This document shows, piece after piece, positions 1 through 12,089 of a stretch of DNA of 64,000 nt. This DNA is from Nicotiana tabacum (lineage: Eukaryota; Streptophyta; Magnoliopsida; Solanales; Solanaceae): the NCBI RefSeq assembly GCF_000715075.1, contig NC_134089.1:103361157-103425156 (forward strand). The letters run 5' to 3'. Numbering within the stretch: the first letter of the stretch is position 1; each line of letters opens with the position of its first letter. The notes beneath the pieces are model-generated. The model made no database searches. It worked only from the letters and a program-made list of their open reading frames with translations, and was not told where the DNA came from. The position numbers were made by a program, and so were the translations under genes.

Positions 1-452
1 CCGGTGAGAATCAAACCCGCGTAGTTCGGGCAGGTCAGGAATAAAGTAAATAAAGTAATTTTAATTTTTTTTTTTTGAATTTGTAAAAGAACTGCTTTAA
101 AAGAAGAAATGAAATATATATATATATTTTTTTTGGATTTTTGATTGATTTTCTTTTTTAAAGAAAGACTTCTAAGAATTCCTTTTCTTTTGATTTGAAC
201 TTTGAGAATTTCAAAAGTAAAAGGAAGATATTTTTTTTGTTTTTTCTTATTCTAAGAAGAAAGAAAATATTTTTTTTTTGGAATTTTACCTTTAATAAAA
301 GAAATGCTTTCTAAAAAATATTTTTTGAATTTTGAATTTTCTTTTCAATTTTTAAAGAAGAAGGAAAATATTTTCGAATTTTGGCAGGACAAATACTTTT
401 GCAACAAATAAAGATATATATACATTTTTGGAAATAAAGAAAAACTTTTTGG

Positions 453-453
<1 letters not shown>

Positions 454-497
<44 letters not shown>
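454..497. repeat. (TA)n microsatellite
   Basis: About 22 uninterrupted TA dinucleotides within the A/T-rich leader of the left-pointing Ogre-like element. Confidence 0.95.
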
Positions 498-500
<3 letters not shown>

Positions 501-1457
501 CAACAAATAATAAAACCATTTTAAACGCGACTCTTTTTATTTTATTATTTTTATTTTTATTTTGGTATCTAAATAAATAAAAACCCATTTTAAAAACAAG
601 ACTCTTTTTCATTTTCATTTTTTATGGCAAGACAAACTATTTTTTTTTCTAATTTGTTTTTTAAAAAAAAACAAGACAGAACAACGACTCTTTTTTTTTT
701 ATTTTTCCTTTGCTTTTAATAAAACAAACTAATAAAACATTTTTTTTTCATTTTCTCAAAATTTCGGCAGAGTTTTGACAGTTATTTGAGCATTGGTTTT
801 TTTTTTTCAAAAATAAACAATCAATTCCCTAACCGCTATTTCTTTTTTTTCAATTTTAAAATATTATTCCTGATATTCAAAAGTCAGTCAGCACACAAGT
901 ACGAATCAAATAAATGCGCAAGTAGGAGCAAGTAAGATGCATCAGGATGGTCATTTTCATTTTTTGGTACACCTGTCCTAGACAGACCCAACCCATGTGT
1001 TGAGTCTCCAAAGTCAAATGCACGTGATGCAAACAAACGCTCCTACTAGGGATCCGGCATGAAGCTGAGTTATTCTAAGTGAAAAAACCTGAGGCATATT
1101 GATCTAGCCCTGGCTTACCCAAACGGACAATTTGAGCCGAAGCGGGGGCAACGTACCGGGAGCACGAAAGTCTACCCGGCCTAGTTACTTGTCCCAACTT
1201 CGTCTTATTTGGTATGACTTTAATAGAAAGGTGGGCCACGCGCACGTGTGCACCATAAATTTAGAAGACTCAGAAAGAAGGGGGTTTCGTAGCAGTTGTA
1301 TATATTCATAATTCAAATAATATTAAAGCGGTAAAAGTGTCATCTAGCACATTCGGCATATATCATGTAAAAAAAAATCAGATAATAAATAAAGCCAACT
1401 ATAACAATTATTTTAAGCTCGAATTCTTGAACCCTGAACCAGTGGTTCTGGGTCTTT

Positions 1458-1476
1458 GTCCCCAGCAGAGTCGCCA
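1458..1476 (-). promoter_or_regulatory. Primer-binding site of left-pointing Ogre-like element
   Basis: Minus strand reads TGGCGACTCTGCTGGGGAC, four bases inside the LTR end at 1481. It differs from the PBS of the complete Ogre at 40116-40134 by two bases, and the four-base gap is the same. Ogre elements are reported to prime from tRNA-Arg; the tRNA match was not checked. Confidence 0.85.
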
Positions 1477-1480
1477 GAGT

Positions 1481-3501
1481 TGTCGCACCTCCTTTTTCCG
1501 CGCCCGCAAGGGGTATAGGGAGTTTTTCAAATTAAAGGACAGTCGAAACGGGATTTATTTCTTTATTTCAGAGTCGCCACTTGGGAGATTTAGGGTGTCC
1601 CAAGTCACCAATTTTAATCCCGAATCGAGGAAAAGAATGACTCTGTATTACAGTCTGCGAACCAGAAATCCAGATAAGGAATTCTGTTAACCCGGGAGAA
1701 GGTGTTAGGCATTCCCGAATTCCGTGGTTCTAGCACGGTCGCTCAACTGTTATGTTTGGCTTGATTATCTGATTTTTATACGTATTATAAACTTATGTGC
1801 AAATCTTATCCCTTAGCTGCTTTTATTATTATTATTATTTTTTATTGTTATTATTTTACGAAGAATTGCAACATTGTGAAAACGTATTTCAAATCACGTC
1901 GCAATCAATGCTCCCGTGATTATTGACACATTTCGACTCCGTTGAGATTTAGATTTGGGTTACATAAATGCACACCCGTATTTAAGAAAATAACATTATT
2001 AAATACGCGCCTAAAGCGACTAGCGTATCATTATTTTGGGTAGGGCCGTGAAATTTCCTAAAAAGGCTCCTCCCTAATTCTAAGCGATTAATTGTACATT
2101 TATTGAGGGCCCCGCAATCTATACATTTCATTAAGCGAGGCTCATCTCATTTATTTTAAATGCACAAATCTTAAAGCGACTACATTTTTCTATAAAAATT
2201 AGTCTCTAAAATAAAGAAAGAAAATCCTAATTAATTACTAGCTTTTTATTATTTTAAGAAAACATGACATGCTAATTGCTTGATTAATACAAATATTGAT
2301 GAAAATGGAATTTTACTCTTAATTTCGAAATTATAAATAAAATAAAAATTCAACAACTAAAATTCAAAATAAACAAATATAGCTAGATTAAAACTCAGCA
2401 TTGTTATTTTTTTTAAAAAATATTATTGAGATTAATTATTCACAATCATTTGAAACTAGATTTAACCATAATTACTAAAGCTTATTAGAAAGTTTATTAG
2501 ACTTAAATGTTCTTCTAATCTTGCTTAAGCTCAAGTCATGCCTTAATGCCTAATTTACGATGTTTAATTTAAATTCGTGTCTTAGCTAAATTTAGCTACT
2601 TGTTCATGATCAACCTATAGTCTTGAAGGCTTCATAACTAGTGAATTAATGCCGAACTAATTTATTACAGACTAACTTATGATATTATTTCTTATTCCAG
2701 TTACTATTTAGTAATTCATAAAATAGCTTAAATACAATCAACAAAAGGAACAAAGAAAAAAAAACGAAATTAAAACTTCAAATTTTCATTCTTCATATGT
2801 ATTCATGCTTCATATTTCGGATTACAATAACCAGTTTTTCAGTTGTGTACCTGATATTGGAAGCAAAAGCTTCCAGCTTTGATGAAACAACAATTAATTC
2901 TGATTTCAAACAACAAAAGAAAGCAGAATATTTTTTTTTAGTTTTTTATTTATTTGAAAGCTTAAATATTTTTTCGGAATTTTCTCTCTCTTAAATGTTC
3001 AGCCCTTTTCTCTCTCTTATTTTCAGATTTGTTTCTCTCTCCCGTTTTTCTTTTCTCTTCTGTCTGTGTATTTTTTCTTCTTTTTCTCTCTTTTATTTTT
3101 CTAAAACTAAATTATAAAAATACTTAAACTATTATTAAGAACTAAATTAAGTTATAAAAGTGCAAATTAACTCCCAATAACAATTAACGCACAATTAAGT
3201 ATTAATTAAGCATAAAATTGTATATTTGGACATTAAATGCTAAAAATGCAAACGATGCCTATTTTTTGTAATTTTTAATTTTTGTAAAACAAATTCAATT
3301 ACTAACAATTGTAGAATTAAATCCTACATGCAAAATGCGACATATTTTTGTATTTTTTATTAATTTAGCAAATAAACATGCACAGACAAATACAAATAAT
3401 TATTCAAAATATCACAAAAATTGCACACCAAAGAAAAATCATTTTATTTTTTGAATTTTCTGGGAGTAATTCTCATATAGGGCAAAAATCACGTGCTTAC
3501 A
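1481..3501 (-). mobile_element. 5' LTR of left-pointing Ogre-like element (2,021 bp)
   Basis: Minus strand begins TGTAAGCACGTGATTTTTG at 3501 and ends AGGTGCGACA at 1481, just before the PBS. The end (1481-2200) matches, in reverse, the last ~700 bases of the Ogre LTRs at 35592-40111 and 54254-58773, and the start shares the CACGTGATTTTTG opening. The middle is much shorter than in the other Ogre LTRs and is A/T-rich with a CT-rich tract near 2990-3100. The matching 3' LTR would lie outside the window, so the candidate target repeat (TTATT at 3502-3506) cannot be confirmed. Short open frames inside are not genes. Confidence 0.85.
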
Positions 3502-5559
3502 TTATTCCAATGTTCCTATTTTGTTTAACTACTAGTAACTAATCTAAATCAATCTGCTGAAACATGGTCCTGTTCTATTTGCAACCTGTTTCTATTCACT
3601 TCTGAAAATAAACTTTTTTTTTTTTTCTAAAACTATCCTCTATCCTTGTATACTGTTTTCCAACTCTTACTCTTAGTTAATTGGGGTCCTGCCACCCCTA
3701 GTGTGAGCACTACTTAGGGTCCATGAGACTTCTCTGAACTCTAACACATTGGGGCTGGTTTTTCAATCCTTTGTGAATCTTGTGAATATTTGATTCTGGT
3801 GTGAGCATTGCCCGGGGTCCCTAAGGCCCTTAGGAACTTTGACTCACTAGGAACCAGCTTTATGTGTTATGGATGGGCTACCACTAGGCTCAGAGGTGCT
3901 ATGTTTGAAGGCTTGGTTCTAGGTTGATGTTGGGCCTATGAAGGCTCCCTATAGTATAGTGATGTTCATTATGTAATTCATTTATATTGGTTTGTAATAA
4001 TAATTCTTGTAAAAAAAAATAGATATGGGGTATTAGTAAAAGCTGGGAAAGGATTATCATATATCTTTGTTGGGACCGGGTAGAAATCATTCCTATAGGG
4101 TTGTTGTGATTATTTATATGTAGTAGATATCATGCCTTTAGGTTGCTATGATGATTGTTTGCTTATATGCATTAGAAACCATAGGACTTAATCTCATTCT
4201 TTGAAATCCTGAATTTTCATACTTTGCATCACTAGAAATCCTGCTTCTAAGGCATTTCTCAACTCTGTATCAAAATTTATGTTCAGGCATATCCTCAAGT
4301 CTCAATGTGCATTAGAAACCATGCCTATAGGATTTTTTTGGGGATTTATCAACTAAGTATAACATTCTGCTCACTTAGATATCCTGTCCATAGGAAATCA
4401 TGTTTAAAATCAGTCTTGACACTTAGACATCATGCATATAGGAAATAATTATAGAAATAGCTTCGACATTAGATATCATGTCTATTAGAAGAAAAGTGTA
4501 TAAAATAAGTTTTCTGTGTCAGCACTTAGAAAGTATGCCCGTAGGGTCTAAAAGATTAAAATCTGCCTGTTAAGAATCAATTACTAGTTTTACAAAATTA
4601 TGGTCTGATTAACGTTTAGATACCACGTCTATAGGGTTCTGCCAGTTATCACTTAGGCAAGCCTGTAGGACAATTAAATTCTGGGTTTAAAATTGTGATT
4701 TCCTTGTTGCTTGAAATGTGCTCAGATTCAGTAAGTGATAAAATCAGTAGGCAAACTGATAGGTACTCACTGCCTCGCCTAAATAAAACTGTTGTATATT
4801 TTGATTGTACTCATTTAGATGTCTTGCCTAGAGGACTCCTAAAATTATAAAAACTGTTTGTTTGAATGGCGTGCACTTGTTTTATCTATTTGTGGAGGTA
4901 AATATGAGCCCCTTTAATTGCATCTTTATGTGATAGTCCTATTTGACTTTTGTTTGTTTCTTAGTTTTCTCCTTTTAAACAACATAGGTGAGTCTAGAAC
5001 CACCTTAAATAGAGTTCCTAAACACCTCCAGGGCCACAGGTAAGGGACGGGTAGTGCACGCATAGGATATGTATTCGATGCTGTTAGAATGCTTAGGTAT
5101 AATTAAAGGGAGGGTAATCGGGAAGTATAGAAAATGATGACTTGTGCGTTAATGCTATGTGTAGCACCCCAACTTGGGGACGATTACCAAGTATTGCAAA
5201 GAAGTGATTCTATAGGCTAAAAACATAGTACCCCTTTTACTTCTTGTTTTAAAAGTAACATTTGTTTGTTTAAATTGCTTTATTTCCTTATAAGACTAAT
5301 TCGCTTAAATTGAGTTTGGCCGGGACCCACCGTTGTGGACCTCGAGGGGTTCCTAACACCTTCCCCTCAAGATAATTTCGAGCCCTTACCCAATCTCTGG
5401 TAATGTAAACTAGTACACGAGTTATTTATTCCAGGTGCCCTAACGCACCTTAATTCGTTAGGTGGCAACTCTTCAAATCTCATACCCAATTCCCAAAAGA
5501 AAATGAGCTGTCCCAAACTATCGAAACTCGGACTCCTTGAGGAAAAAGGGTGCGCGACA
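3502..5559 (+). mobile_element. 3' part of an LTR from an unassigned Ty3-type element (solo or truncated)
   Basis: The right end, 5280-5559, has the look of a plant Ty3 LTR terminus: a 'CCTAACACCTTCCCCTC' segment, a 'GGTGGCAACTCTTC' segment, then AAAAAGGGTGCGCGACA at the boundary with gag sequence at 5560. No PBS follows, because gag of another element starts at once; this fits a solo LTR inserted into gag, with its left part lost to the Ogre-like insertion at 3501. No coding region is seen. A short motif recurs through 4080-4830 (separate entry). The family was not identified. Confidence 0.55.
4080..4830 (+). repeat. Irregularly spaced short motif (CACTTAGATATCATGCCTATAGG-like), about 12 copies
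   Basis: Copies of a ~20-base motif with core 'TTAGA..TC.TG.CTATAGG' are visible near 4081, 4125, 4170, 4229, 4311, 4375, 4420, 4468, 4523, 4612, 4648 and 4810. Spacing is uneven (about 40 to 160 bases) and the intervening DNA is unrelated, so it is not a simple tandem repeat. Confidence 0.6.
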
Positions 5560-6482
5560 CCGGTTCCCTCTCCTGACCATGAACTATCTTGATCCGTCTA
5601 GCAATCTCTACGGCCCTCGGAAAAGAAATATCATCTCTGGTCTCCTTGGCCATCTGGAGCCTGATACTGAAAGTGAGTCAATCAATGAATCTCCTCACTC
5701 TCTCCCTCTCAATGGGGAGTAAGATAACTGTATGGTGAGCTAGGTCCAAAAATAGGGTCTCATACTGGGTAACAGTCATACTACCTTGTTGAAGACACTC
5801 AAAGTGCCTGTGATACTCCTCTCTCAGAGTGAAAGAAATAAACTTCTCTAGAAATAGTTGTGAAAATTGATCCTAGGTAAGTGAAGGTGAACCATCTGGT
5901 CTGGTGAACACATAATCTCTCCACCGTCTCTTGGTAGAACCGATTATCTGGAACACTACAAAGTTGACCTCATTGGTCTAACAAATACCCATGTTTCACA
6001 ACACCTCGTGGGAACGGTCCAAGTAGTCTTGTGGGTCCTCAGAAGGTGCACCACTAAAGTGAATAGGGAAGAGCTTTGTGAACTTGTCCAACATCATGAA
6101 TCCCTCAATAGACATCACGGGCCTCTCCCTGGTCTGTACAGCAACAATCGGATAAACTACCCTAGCTGGCTGGACCGCTGACATTTGATATATTGGAGTC
6201 ATCTGCTCTGGAATGTGAGTAGCGGGGATTTATGCTCCTCCCCCAGCCTGAGAGACAGTTGGTGCCATCAAAAATTCATCGGTCTGGGTAACACTCTCCA
6301 TAAATCCCACAAAGCAGACAAGAGCATCCTGAATCACTAGAGTGGCTATAACTCACTCAGGGGCCTGAGTTGGTCCAAATGGTATGACTGACTCATGATC
6401 AATCTAAGGCTCCAGTGCGGGTGTTGCTACTCGAGCTCTTGGATGAGCTCTGCCTCGGCCTCTAGCTCGATTTAGGCCTTGA
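5560..6482 (-). pseudogene. gag: Chromovirus gag fragment, array unit 4 (truncated)
   Basis: Fourth and leftmost unit of the gag array, read on the minus strand. It opens with the Arg/Gly-rich N-terminus region near 6430-6480, passes through the gag core (minus-strand frame 6202-5996, containing TKLFPIHFSGAPSEDPQDYL) and stops at the LTR boundary at 5560, within the linker before the zinc knuckle. In-frame stops and small shifts break the frame throughout. Gag is the structural polyprotein that packages retrotransposon RNA into cytoplasmic particles; this copy cannot make one. The join at about 6482 to protease sequence of unit 3 matches the joins at about 8611 and 10184. Confidence 0.75.
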
Positions 6483-8611
6483 CACGTAGGAATAAATAGA
6501 GCCTAAATCAAATAGAAATAAAGTATCTTTATGGCAAACTGAAAAGATACTTGTCATAACATCATTAGTGACTCGGCCTCAGGTCTAGCTAGGAATGCAT
6601 AAAAATGGGGCTGAGCCCCTCCACCTCCGACCTCTGCCTCCCGTACGGCCTCTTGCTAGTTGGCCCACACCTCTAATGGCCTGACCTTCACCTCTAGTAG
6701 CCTAACCCCTGCCTCTAGCCGACTGAGTGGGCGGTGAAGCAACCTGTGCCAGAACCATGGCATGAGAACTCTGATGTGGTAGGCCTCCCTGTGACTTGGG
6801 AAAAATCTAGAAAGCTGCTCGCATCTCCACGAGTATAACAAGCCTTCAGTTGTTCTGACCGCTAACCCTAGAATTGACCCTGTTGACTTGGATAACACTC
6901 TGATAAATCTGGATTGGAGGTGCACTCATAGGAGCGGATGGTGCTCTGTGGGCTAGCAGCTTAGGATTGGGTACATAAGGACCACGACTACCCGAAGTAC
7001 CATGGGATGCCTGATGTACTGATTGAAACGGCCTAGGAGGATGCCTCTACCAAAAGTACCCCTACCTCCAGATGAGGCACCACTAAAACTACCGAACTGA
7101 CAAGGCCTCTTATACGATACCGGCTCCCTCTCCTGACTACGAACCATATCGATCCATCTAGCAATGTCTGCGACCCTCTAAAAAGAAATATCATCTCTGC
7201 TCTCCTTGGTCATCTGTAGCCTGATATTGAAATCCATTAATGAATCTCCTCACTCTCTCCCTCTGAATAGGGAGTAAGATAAATTCATTGCGAGCTAGGT
7301 CCACAAATCGGGCCTCATACTGGGTAAGAGTCATGCTACCTTGCTGAAGGCACTCAAACTGCCTGCGATACTCCTCTCTCAGAGTGAAAGGAATAAACTT
7401 CTCTAGAAATAGCTGTAAAAATTGATCCCATGTAAGTGAAGGTGAACTAGCTGGTCTGGTCAACAGATAATCTCTCCACCATCTCTTGGCAGAACCGATT
7501 ATCTGGAACACCTCATTGGTCTAAAAAATACCCATGTTTCACAACACCTCGTGGGAACGGTCCAAGCAGTCTTGTGGGTCCTCAGAATGTGCATCACTAA
7601 AGTGAATAGGGAAGAGATTTGTGAACTTGTATATTCTCATGAATCCCTTAACAGACATCGCGGGCCTCTCCCCGTTCTGTGCATAGGCAACTGGTTGAAT
7701 TACCCTAGTTGTTTAGACCGTTGGAGTTTGATATATGGGAGCCATCTGCTCTGGATTATGAGTAGAGGGGGTCTGTGCTCCTCCCCAGCCTGAGAGAGGA
7801 GCATATTAGAGTACATCGGTTCGGGTCTGGATTACGGTTGGTGCCACCGTAAATACATCCCTCTCCATAAATCCCACCAAGCATATTAGAGTATCCTAAA
7901 GCACTAGAGTAGCTATAAATAACTAAGTTGGTCCAACTGGTATGGTCTGATCTGGGATCTCCTCCTCATGATCAATCTAAGGCTCCACTATGGGTGTTGC
8001 TGCTCGAGCTCTAGGCTGAGCTCTGCCTCAACCTTCGGGTCTGAATTATGGTTGGTGCCACCATAAATACATCGGTTAGAGTACACAGGGGGTCTGGATT
8101 ATGGTTGGTGCCACTGAAAATACATCGGTTCGGGTCACACTCTCCATAAATCCCACCAAGAATATTAGAGTATCCTAAAGCACTAGAGTAGCTATAAATA
8201 ACTAAGTTGGTCCAACTGGTATGGTCTGATCTGGGATCTCCTCCTCATGATCAATCTAAGGCTCCACTATGGGTCTGGATTACGGTTGAGAGAGGAGCAT
8301 ATTAGAGTACATCGGTTCGGGTCTGGATTACGGTTGGTGCCACCGTAAATACATCGGTTAGAGTACACAGGGGGTCTGGATTACGGTTGGTGCCACCGAA
8401 AATACATCGGTTCGGGTCACACTCTCCATAAATCCCACCAAGCATATTAGAGTATCCTAAAGCACTAGAGTAGCTATAAATAACTAAGTTGGTCCAACTG
8501 GTATGGTCTGATCTGGGATCTCCTCCTCATGATCAATCTAAGGCTCCACTATGGGTGTTGCTGCTCGAGCTCTAGGCTGAGCTCTGCCTCAACCTCTGGC
8601 TTGACCTCGGC
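6483..8611 (-). pseudogene. gag: Chromovirus gag-zinc knuckle-protease fragment, array unit 3 (with internal 280-bp repeats)
   Basis: Third unit. Minus-strand order: N-terminal Arg/Gly region (about 8565), an expanded region of ~280-bp repeats (7795-8570), gag core (7511-7191, with WWRDYLLTRPASSPSLTWDQ and FLEKFIPFTLREEYRRQF), a Gln/Gly/Pro linker (7147-6953), the zinc-knuckle region (6925-6656) and the start of the aspartic protease near 6620-6490. The protease breaks off just after its active-site segment, where unit 4 begins. The gag core is the least damaged in the array: about 106 codons stay open. Length is ~2.13 kb against ~1.57 kb for unit 2, the difference being the internal repeats. 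Confidence 0.8.
7795..8570 (-). repeat. ~280-bp local tandem repeat inside gag unit 3
   Basis: The segment starting TCCATAAATCCCACCAAG recurs at 7864, 8143 and 8425 (spacing 279 and 282). Between copies lie shuffled short blocks such as GGTCTGGATTACGGTTGGTG and AATACATCGGTT, repeated four to six times. Units are nearly identical, so the expansion is younger than the gag array. No frame survives it. Confidence 0.85.
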
Positions 8612-10184
8612 ACATAGGAATAAGTAGATCCTGGATCAAATAGAACTAAAGCATCTCTATGGCAAACTGGAAAAATACATGTGATAATGATGTCAGATGA
8701 CTCGGCCTCAGGTATAGTTGGGAATGCATAAAAACGGGGTTGAGCCCCACCCCTCCAACCTTTGCCTCTTGAATGGCCACTAGCTGGCTGGGCCCCACCG
8801 CTAATGGCATGATCTCTACCTCGGGCAGCTTGACCCCCGACTCTAGCTAACAAAACTGGCGGTGAAACAATCTATGCTGGAACCATGGTACGAGAACTTT
8901 GATGTGGCAGGCTGCCCTGTGACTTGCAGAAAAATCTAGAAAGGTGCCTCGAATCTCCAAAAGTATAACAAGCCCTCGGCTTCTATGACTACTGACCCTA
9001 GAATTGGCCCTGTCGACCTGGATAACCACCCTAATAACTCTAGAACAGAGGTGCACTAATAGGAGCTGATGGTGCATTGTAGGCTATCTGCTTAGGATAA
9101 GGTACATAAGGACCACGACTACCCGAAGCACAATTGGATGCCTGAAGCGCTGTCTAAAACGGCCTAGGAGGATGGCATCTACCGAAGTCCCCTGCCTCCA
9201 GATAGGCAACACTAAAACCACCAAAATGACGAGGCATGTTATATGACACCGGCCCCATCTCCTGACCATGAGTCATCTCGATCCGTCTAGTAATCTTTAC
9301 GGCCCTCTAAAAAGAAATATCATCTCCAATCTTCTTGGCCATTTATAGCCTGATACTGAAAGTGAGTCAATCAATGAATCTTCTTCCTCTCTCCCTCTTA
9401 ATATAGGGTAAGATAATTGCATGGTGAGCTAGGTCCATAAATCGGATCTCATACTGAGTAACAGTCATGCTACCTTGCTGAAGGTACTAGAACTTACTGT
9501 GAACTCCTATCTCAGAGTGAAAGGAATAAACTTCTCTAGAAATAGCTGTGAAAACTGATCCCAAGTAAGTGAAGGTGAACCATCTGGTCTGGTCAACACA
9601 TAATCTCTCCACCATCTCTTGGCAGCTCTGGTCATCTGGAACACTACAAAGTCGACCTCATTGGTCTCAACAATACCCATGTTTCGCAACACCTTGTGGG
9701 AACGGTCCAAGTAGTCCTATGGGTCCTCATAAGGTACACCACTAAAGTGAATAGGGAAAAGCTTTGTGAACTTGTCCAATCTTATAAATCCCTCAATAGA
9801 CATTGTGGGCCTCTCCTTGGTCTATGCAACAACAACTGACTAAACTACCCTAGCTGGCTGGACTATTGGAGTTTGATATATAGGAGACACCTGCTCTGGA
9901 GTGTGAGTAGGGGGTTTGTGCTCCTCCTCTAGCCATATAGATGGTTGGTGCCACCAGAAATGCCCCGGTCTGGGTCACACTCTCTATAAAGCCCACTAAG
10001 TAAACTAAAGCGTCCTGAAGCACTATAGTGGCTATAACTCACTCTGGGACCTGAGTTGGTCCCACTGGTATGGTCTGAGATGGGATATCCTCCTCATTAT
10101 CAATATAAGGCTCCACTGTGGGTGTTTCTGCTCGAGCTCTAGGCTAAGCTCTACCTCGGCCTCTGTCTCGACCTCGACCTCGGC
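8612..10184 (-). pseudogene. gag: Chromovirus gag-zinc knuckle-protease fragment, array unit 2
   Basis: Second unit, about 1.57 kb. Minus-strand order: N-terminal Arg/Gly region (~10130-10184), gag core (9710-9507, containing KRWWRDYVLTRPDGSPSLTW), linker (9269-9084), zinc-knuckle region (~9077-8847) and protease start (8853-8612, with FPVCHRDALVLFDPGSTYSY, a D-x-G-S/T active-site loop). Directly after this loop the frame runs into the Arg/Gly-rich gag N-terminus of unit 3, so protease is cut at its catalytic motif. Several stops and shifts make it non-functional. In an intact element the protease would cut the gag-pol polyprotein. Confidence 0.8.
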
Positions 10185-10983
10185 ATGTAGGAATAAGTAG
10201 AGCATAGATCAAATAGAACTAAAGCATCTCTATGGAAAACTGGAAAAATACCTGTGATAATGGCGTCAGATGACTCGGCCTCAGGTCTAACTAGGAATGC
10301 TTAAAAACGAGGCTGAACCCCACCGCTCCAACCTTTGCCTCTTGGACGGCCTCTTGCCTGCCTGGCCCCTAACTCTAATGGCCTAAACTCCACCTCTAAT
10401 GGCCTGACCTCCACCTCTGGCGGCCTGACCCCCACCTCTAGCTGGCTGAGCGGGCGGTGAAACAACCTGTTCCGAAACCATAGCACGAGAACTCTAATGT
10501 GACAAGGCGCCCTGTGACCTGGAAAAAAATCTAGACAGGTGCCTCGCACCTCCACAAGTTTAAACAATCCCTCGACTGCTATGACTGCCGACCTTGGAGC
10601 TGACTCTGTTGACCTGGATAACTACCCTGATAACTCTGGATCGGAGGTGCACTAATAGGAGCTAATAGTGCGCTGTAGGCTAGCTGCTCGGGATTAGGTA
10701 CATAAGGACCACGATTACCCAAAGCGCCATGGGATGCCTGAAGCGTTGATTGAAACGGCATAGGAGTATGGCCTCTACCAAAAGCAACCCTTCCTTTAGA
10801 TAAGGCACCACTGAAACCACCGAAATGACAAGGCCTCTTATACGATATCAGCCCCCTCTCTTGACAACGAACCATATCGATTCGTCTAGCTATCTCTACG
10901 GCCCTCTAACTAGAAATATCATCTCCAGTGTCCTTGGTCAACTATAGCCTAACACTAAAAATGAGTCCATCAATGAATCTCCT

Positions 10984-11028
<45 letters not shown>

Positions 11029-11916
11029 AGTAGGGAGTAAGATAACTGCATGGCGAGATAGGTACACAAATCGGGTTTCATACTGGGTAAACAGTCATGC
11101 TACCCTACTGAACGCACTCAAACTGCCTATGATACTCCTCTCTTAGAGTGAAAGGAATAAACTTCTCTAGAAATAGCTGTGAAAATAGATCCCATGTAAG
11201 TGAAGGTGAACCATCTAGTCTGGTCAACATATAATCTCTCCACTATCTCTTGGCAGAACCGGTCATCTGGAACACTACAAATTCAACCTCATTGGTATCA
11301 ACAATACCCATGTTTCGCAACACCTCGTGGGAACAGTCCAAGTAGTATTGTGGGTCCTCAAAAGGTGTACCATTAAAGTGAATAGGGAAGAGCTTTGTGA
11401 ACTTGTTCAATCTAATAAATCCCTCAGTAGACATTGCGGGCCTCTCTCTGATTTGTGCAGCAACAACCAGCTGAACTACCCCAGCTGGTTGGATCAATGG
11501 AGTTTGATATATGGAAGCCATCTGCTCTGGAGTGTGAGTAGCGGGGGTCTGTGCTCCTCCCCCAGCCTAAGAGACGGTCGGTGCCACCGAAAATGCACCG
11601 TTCTGGGTCACACTCTCCATAATTCCTACATAGCAAACTAGAGCGTCCTGAAGCACTAGAGTGACTATAAATTACTTTGGGACTTGAGTTGGACCAAGTA
11701 TACGGTATGAGCTGGGATCTCCTCCTCATGATCAATTTGAGCCTCCACTATGGGTGTTGCTGCTCGAGCTCTAGGCTGAGCTCTGCCTCGGCCTCTGGCT
11801 CGACCTCGGCCTCTATCATTGGTAGTGGCTGCAACAAGGGGCTCCAGCTCCTGCCCGGCTGTAGATTCAGTATTGGTCCTCACAATCTGTGAGAGAACAA
11901 GAATGGGGTGATTCAC
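10185..11916 (-). pseudogene. gag: Chromovirus gag-zinc knuckle-protease fragment, array unit 1 (LTR-proximal)
   Basis: First unit, next to the 5' LTR, so this holds the native gag start. The candidate start codon is at 11916; the frame to 11665 is rich in GRG/RAR repeats, usual for the N-terminus of Tekay/Del-type gag, then the gag core follows in another frame (11521-11243, containing TKLFPIHFNGTPFEDPQYYL). A CT microsatellite (10986-11025) has expanded inside the core. The linker (10875-10579), zinc-knuckle region (~10567-10301) and protease start follow, ending at ~10185 after the D-x-(G)-S-T loop, which here has lost its glycine. At least two frameshifts are needed to read it through. 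Confidence 0.8.
10986..11025. repeat. (CT)n microsatellite inside gag unit 1
   Basis: About 20 CT dinucleotides inserted in the gag core of array unit 1. The other units lack it at this position, so it expanded after the array formed. Confidence 0.95.
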
Positions 11917-12073
11917 ACATCAATAATGGAACAACATAATATAATAGGGAAAGAAAGAAGTAAATTTTTCCTAAAACTTCATAGCCTCTAGAAGATAAAA
12001 TGTAGACGTCTCTGTACCGATCCTCCAGACTCTACTAAGTTTGCTCATGACTCGTGAGTTCTAAACAACATAG

Positions 12074-12088
12074 TTCTCTAATACTAAC
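12074..12088 (-). promoter_or_regulatory. Degenerate primer-binding site of left-pointing chromovirus
   Basis: Minus strand reads TTAGTATTAGAGAAC immediately inside the LTR end, close to the TGGTATCAGAGC-type site complementary to initiator tRNA-Met used by Tekay/Del chromoviruses. Three or four bases have changed. Confidence 0.6.
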
Positions 12089-12089
12089 T

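Larger units (their letters stand above)
1..1480 (-). mobile_element. Ogre-like element, 5' untranslated leader (left-pointing, runs off window)
   Basis: On the minus strand this follows directly after the LTR at 1481-3501. It resembles, in reverse, the leader of the complete Ogre element at about 40112-41318: both carry the 'GGATCCCTAGTAGGA' stretch (here near 1045-1060, there near 40530) and A/T-rich runs. No coding frame is supported; the frame at 1337-1690 only crosses the PBS and LTR end. The body of the element lies left of the window. A TA microsatellite sits at 454-497. Confidence 0.75.

Noticed and set aside
454..497. AT-rich region with TA repeat as a replication origin or matrix-attachment site
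   Set aside because: The TA run is an ordinary microsatellite in an A/T-rich leader; nothing else supports an origin.
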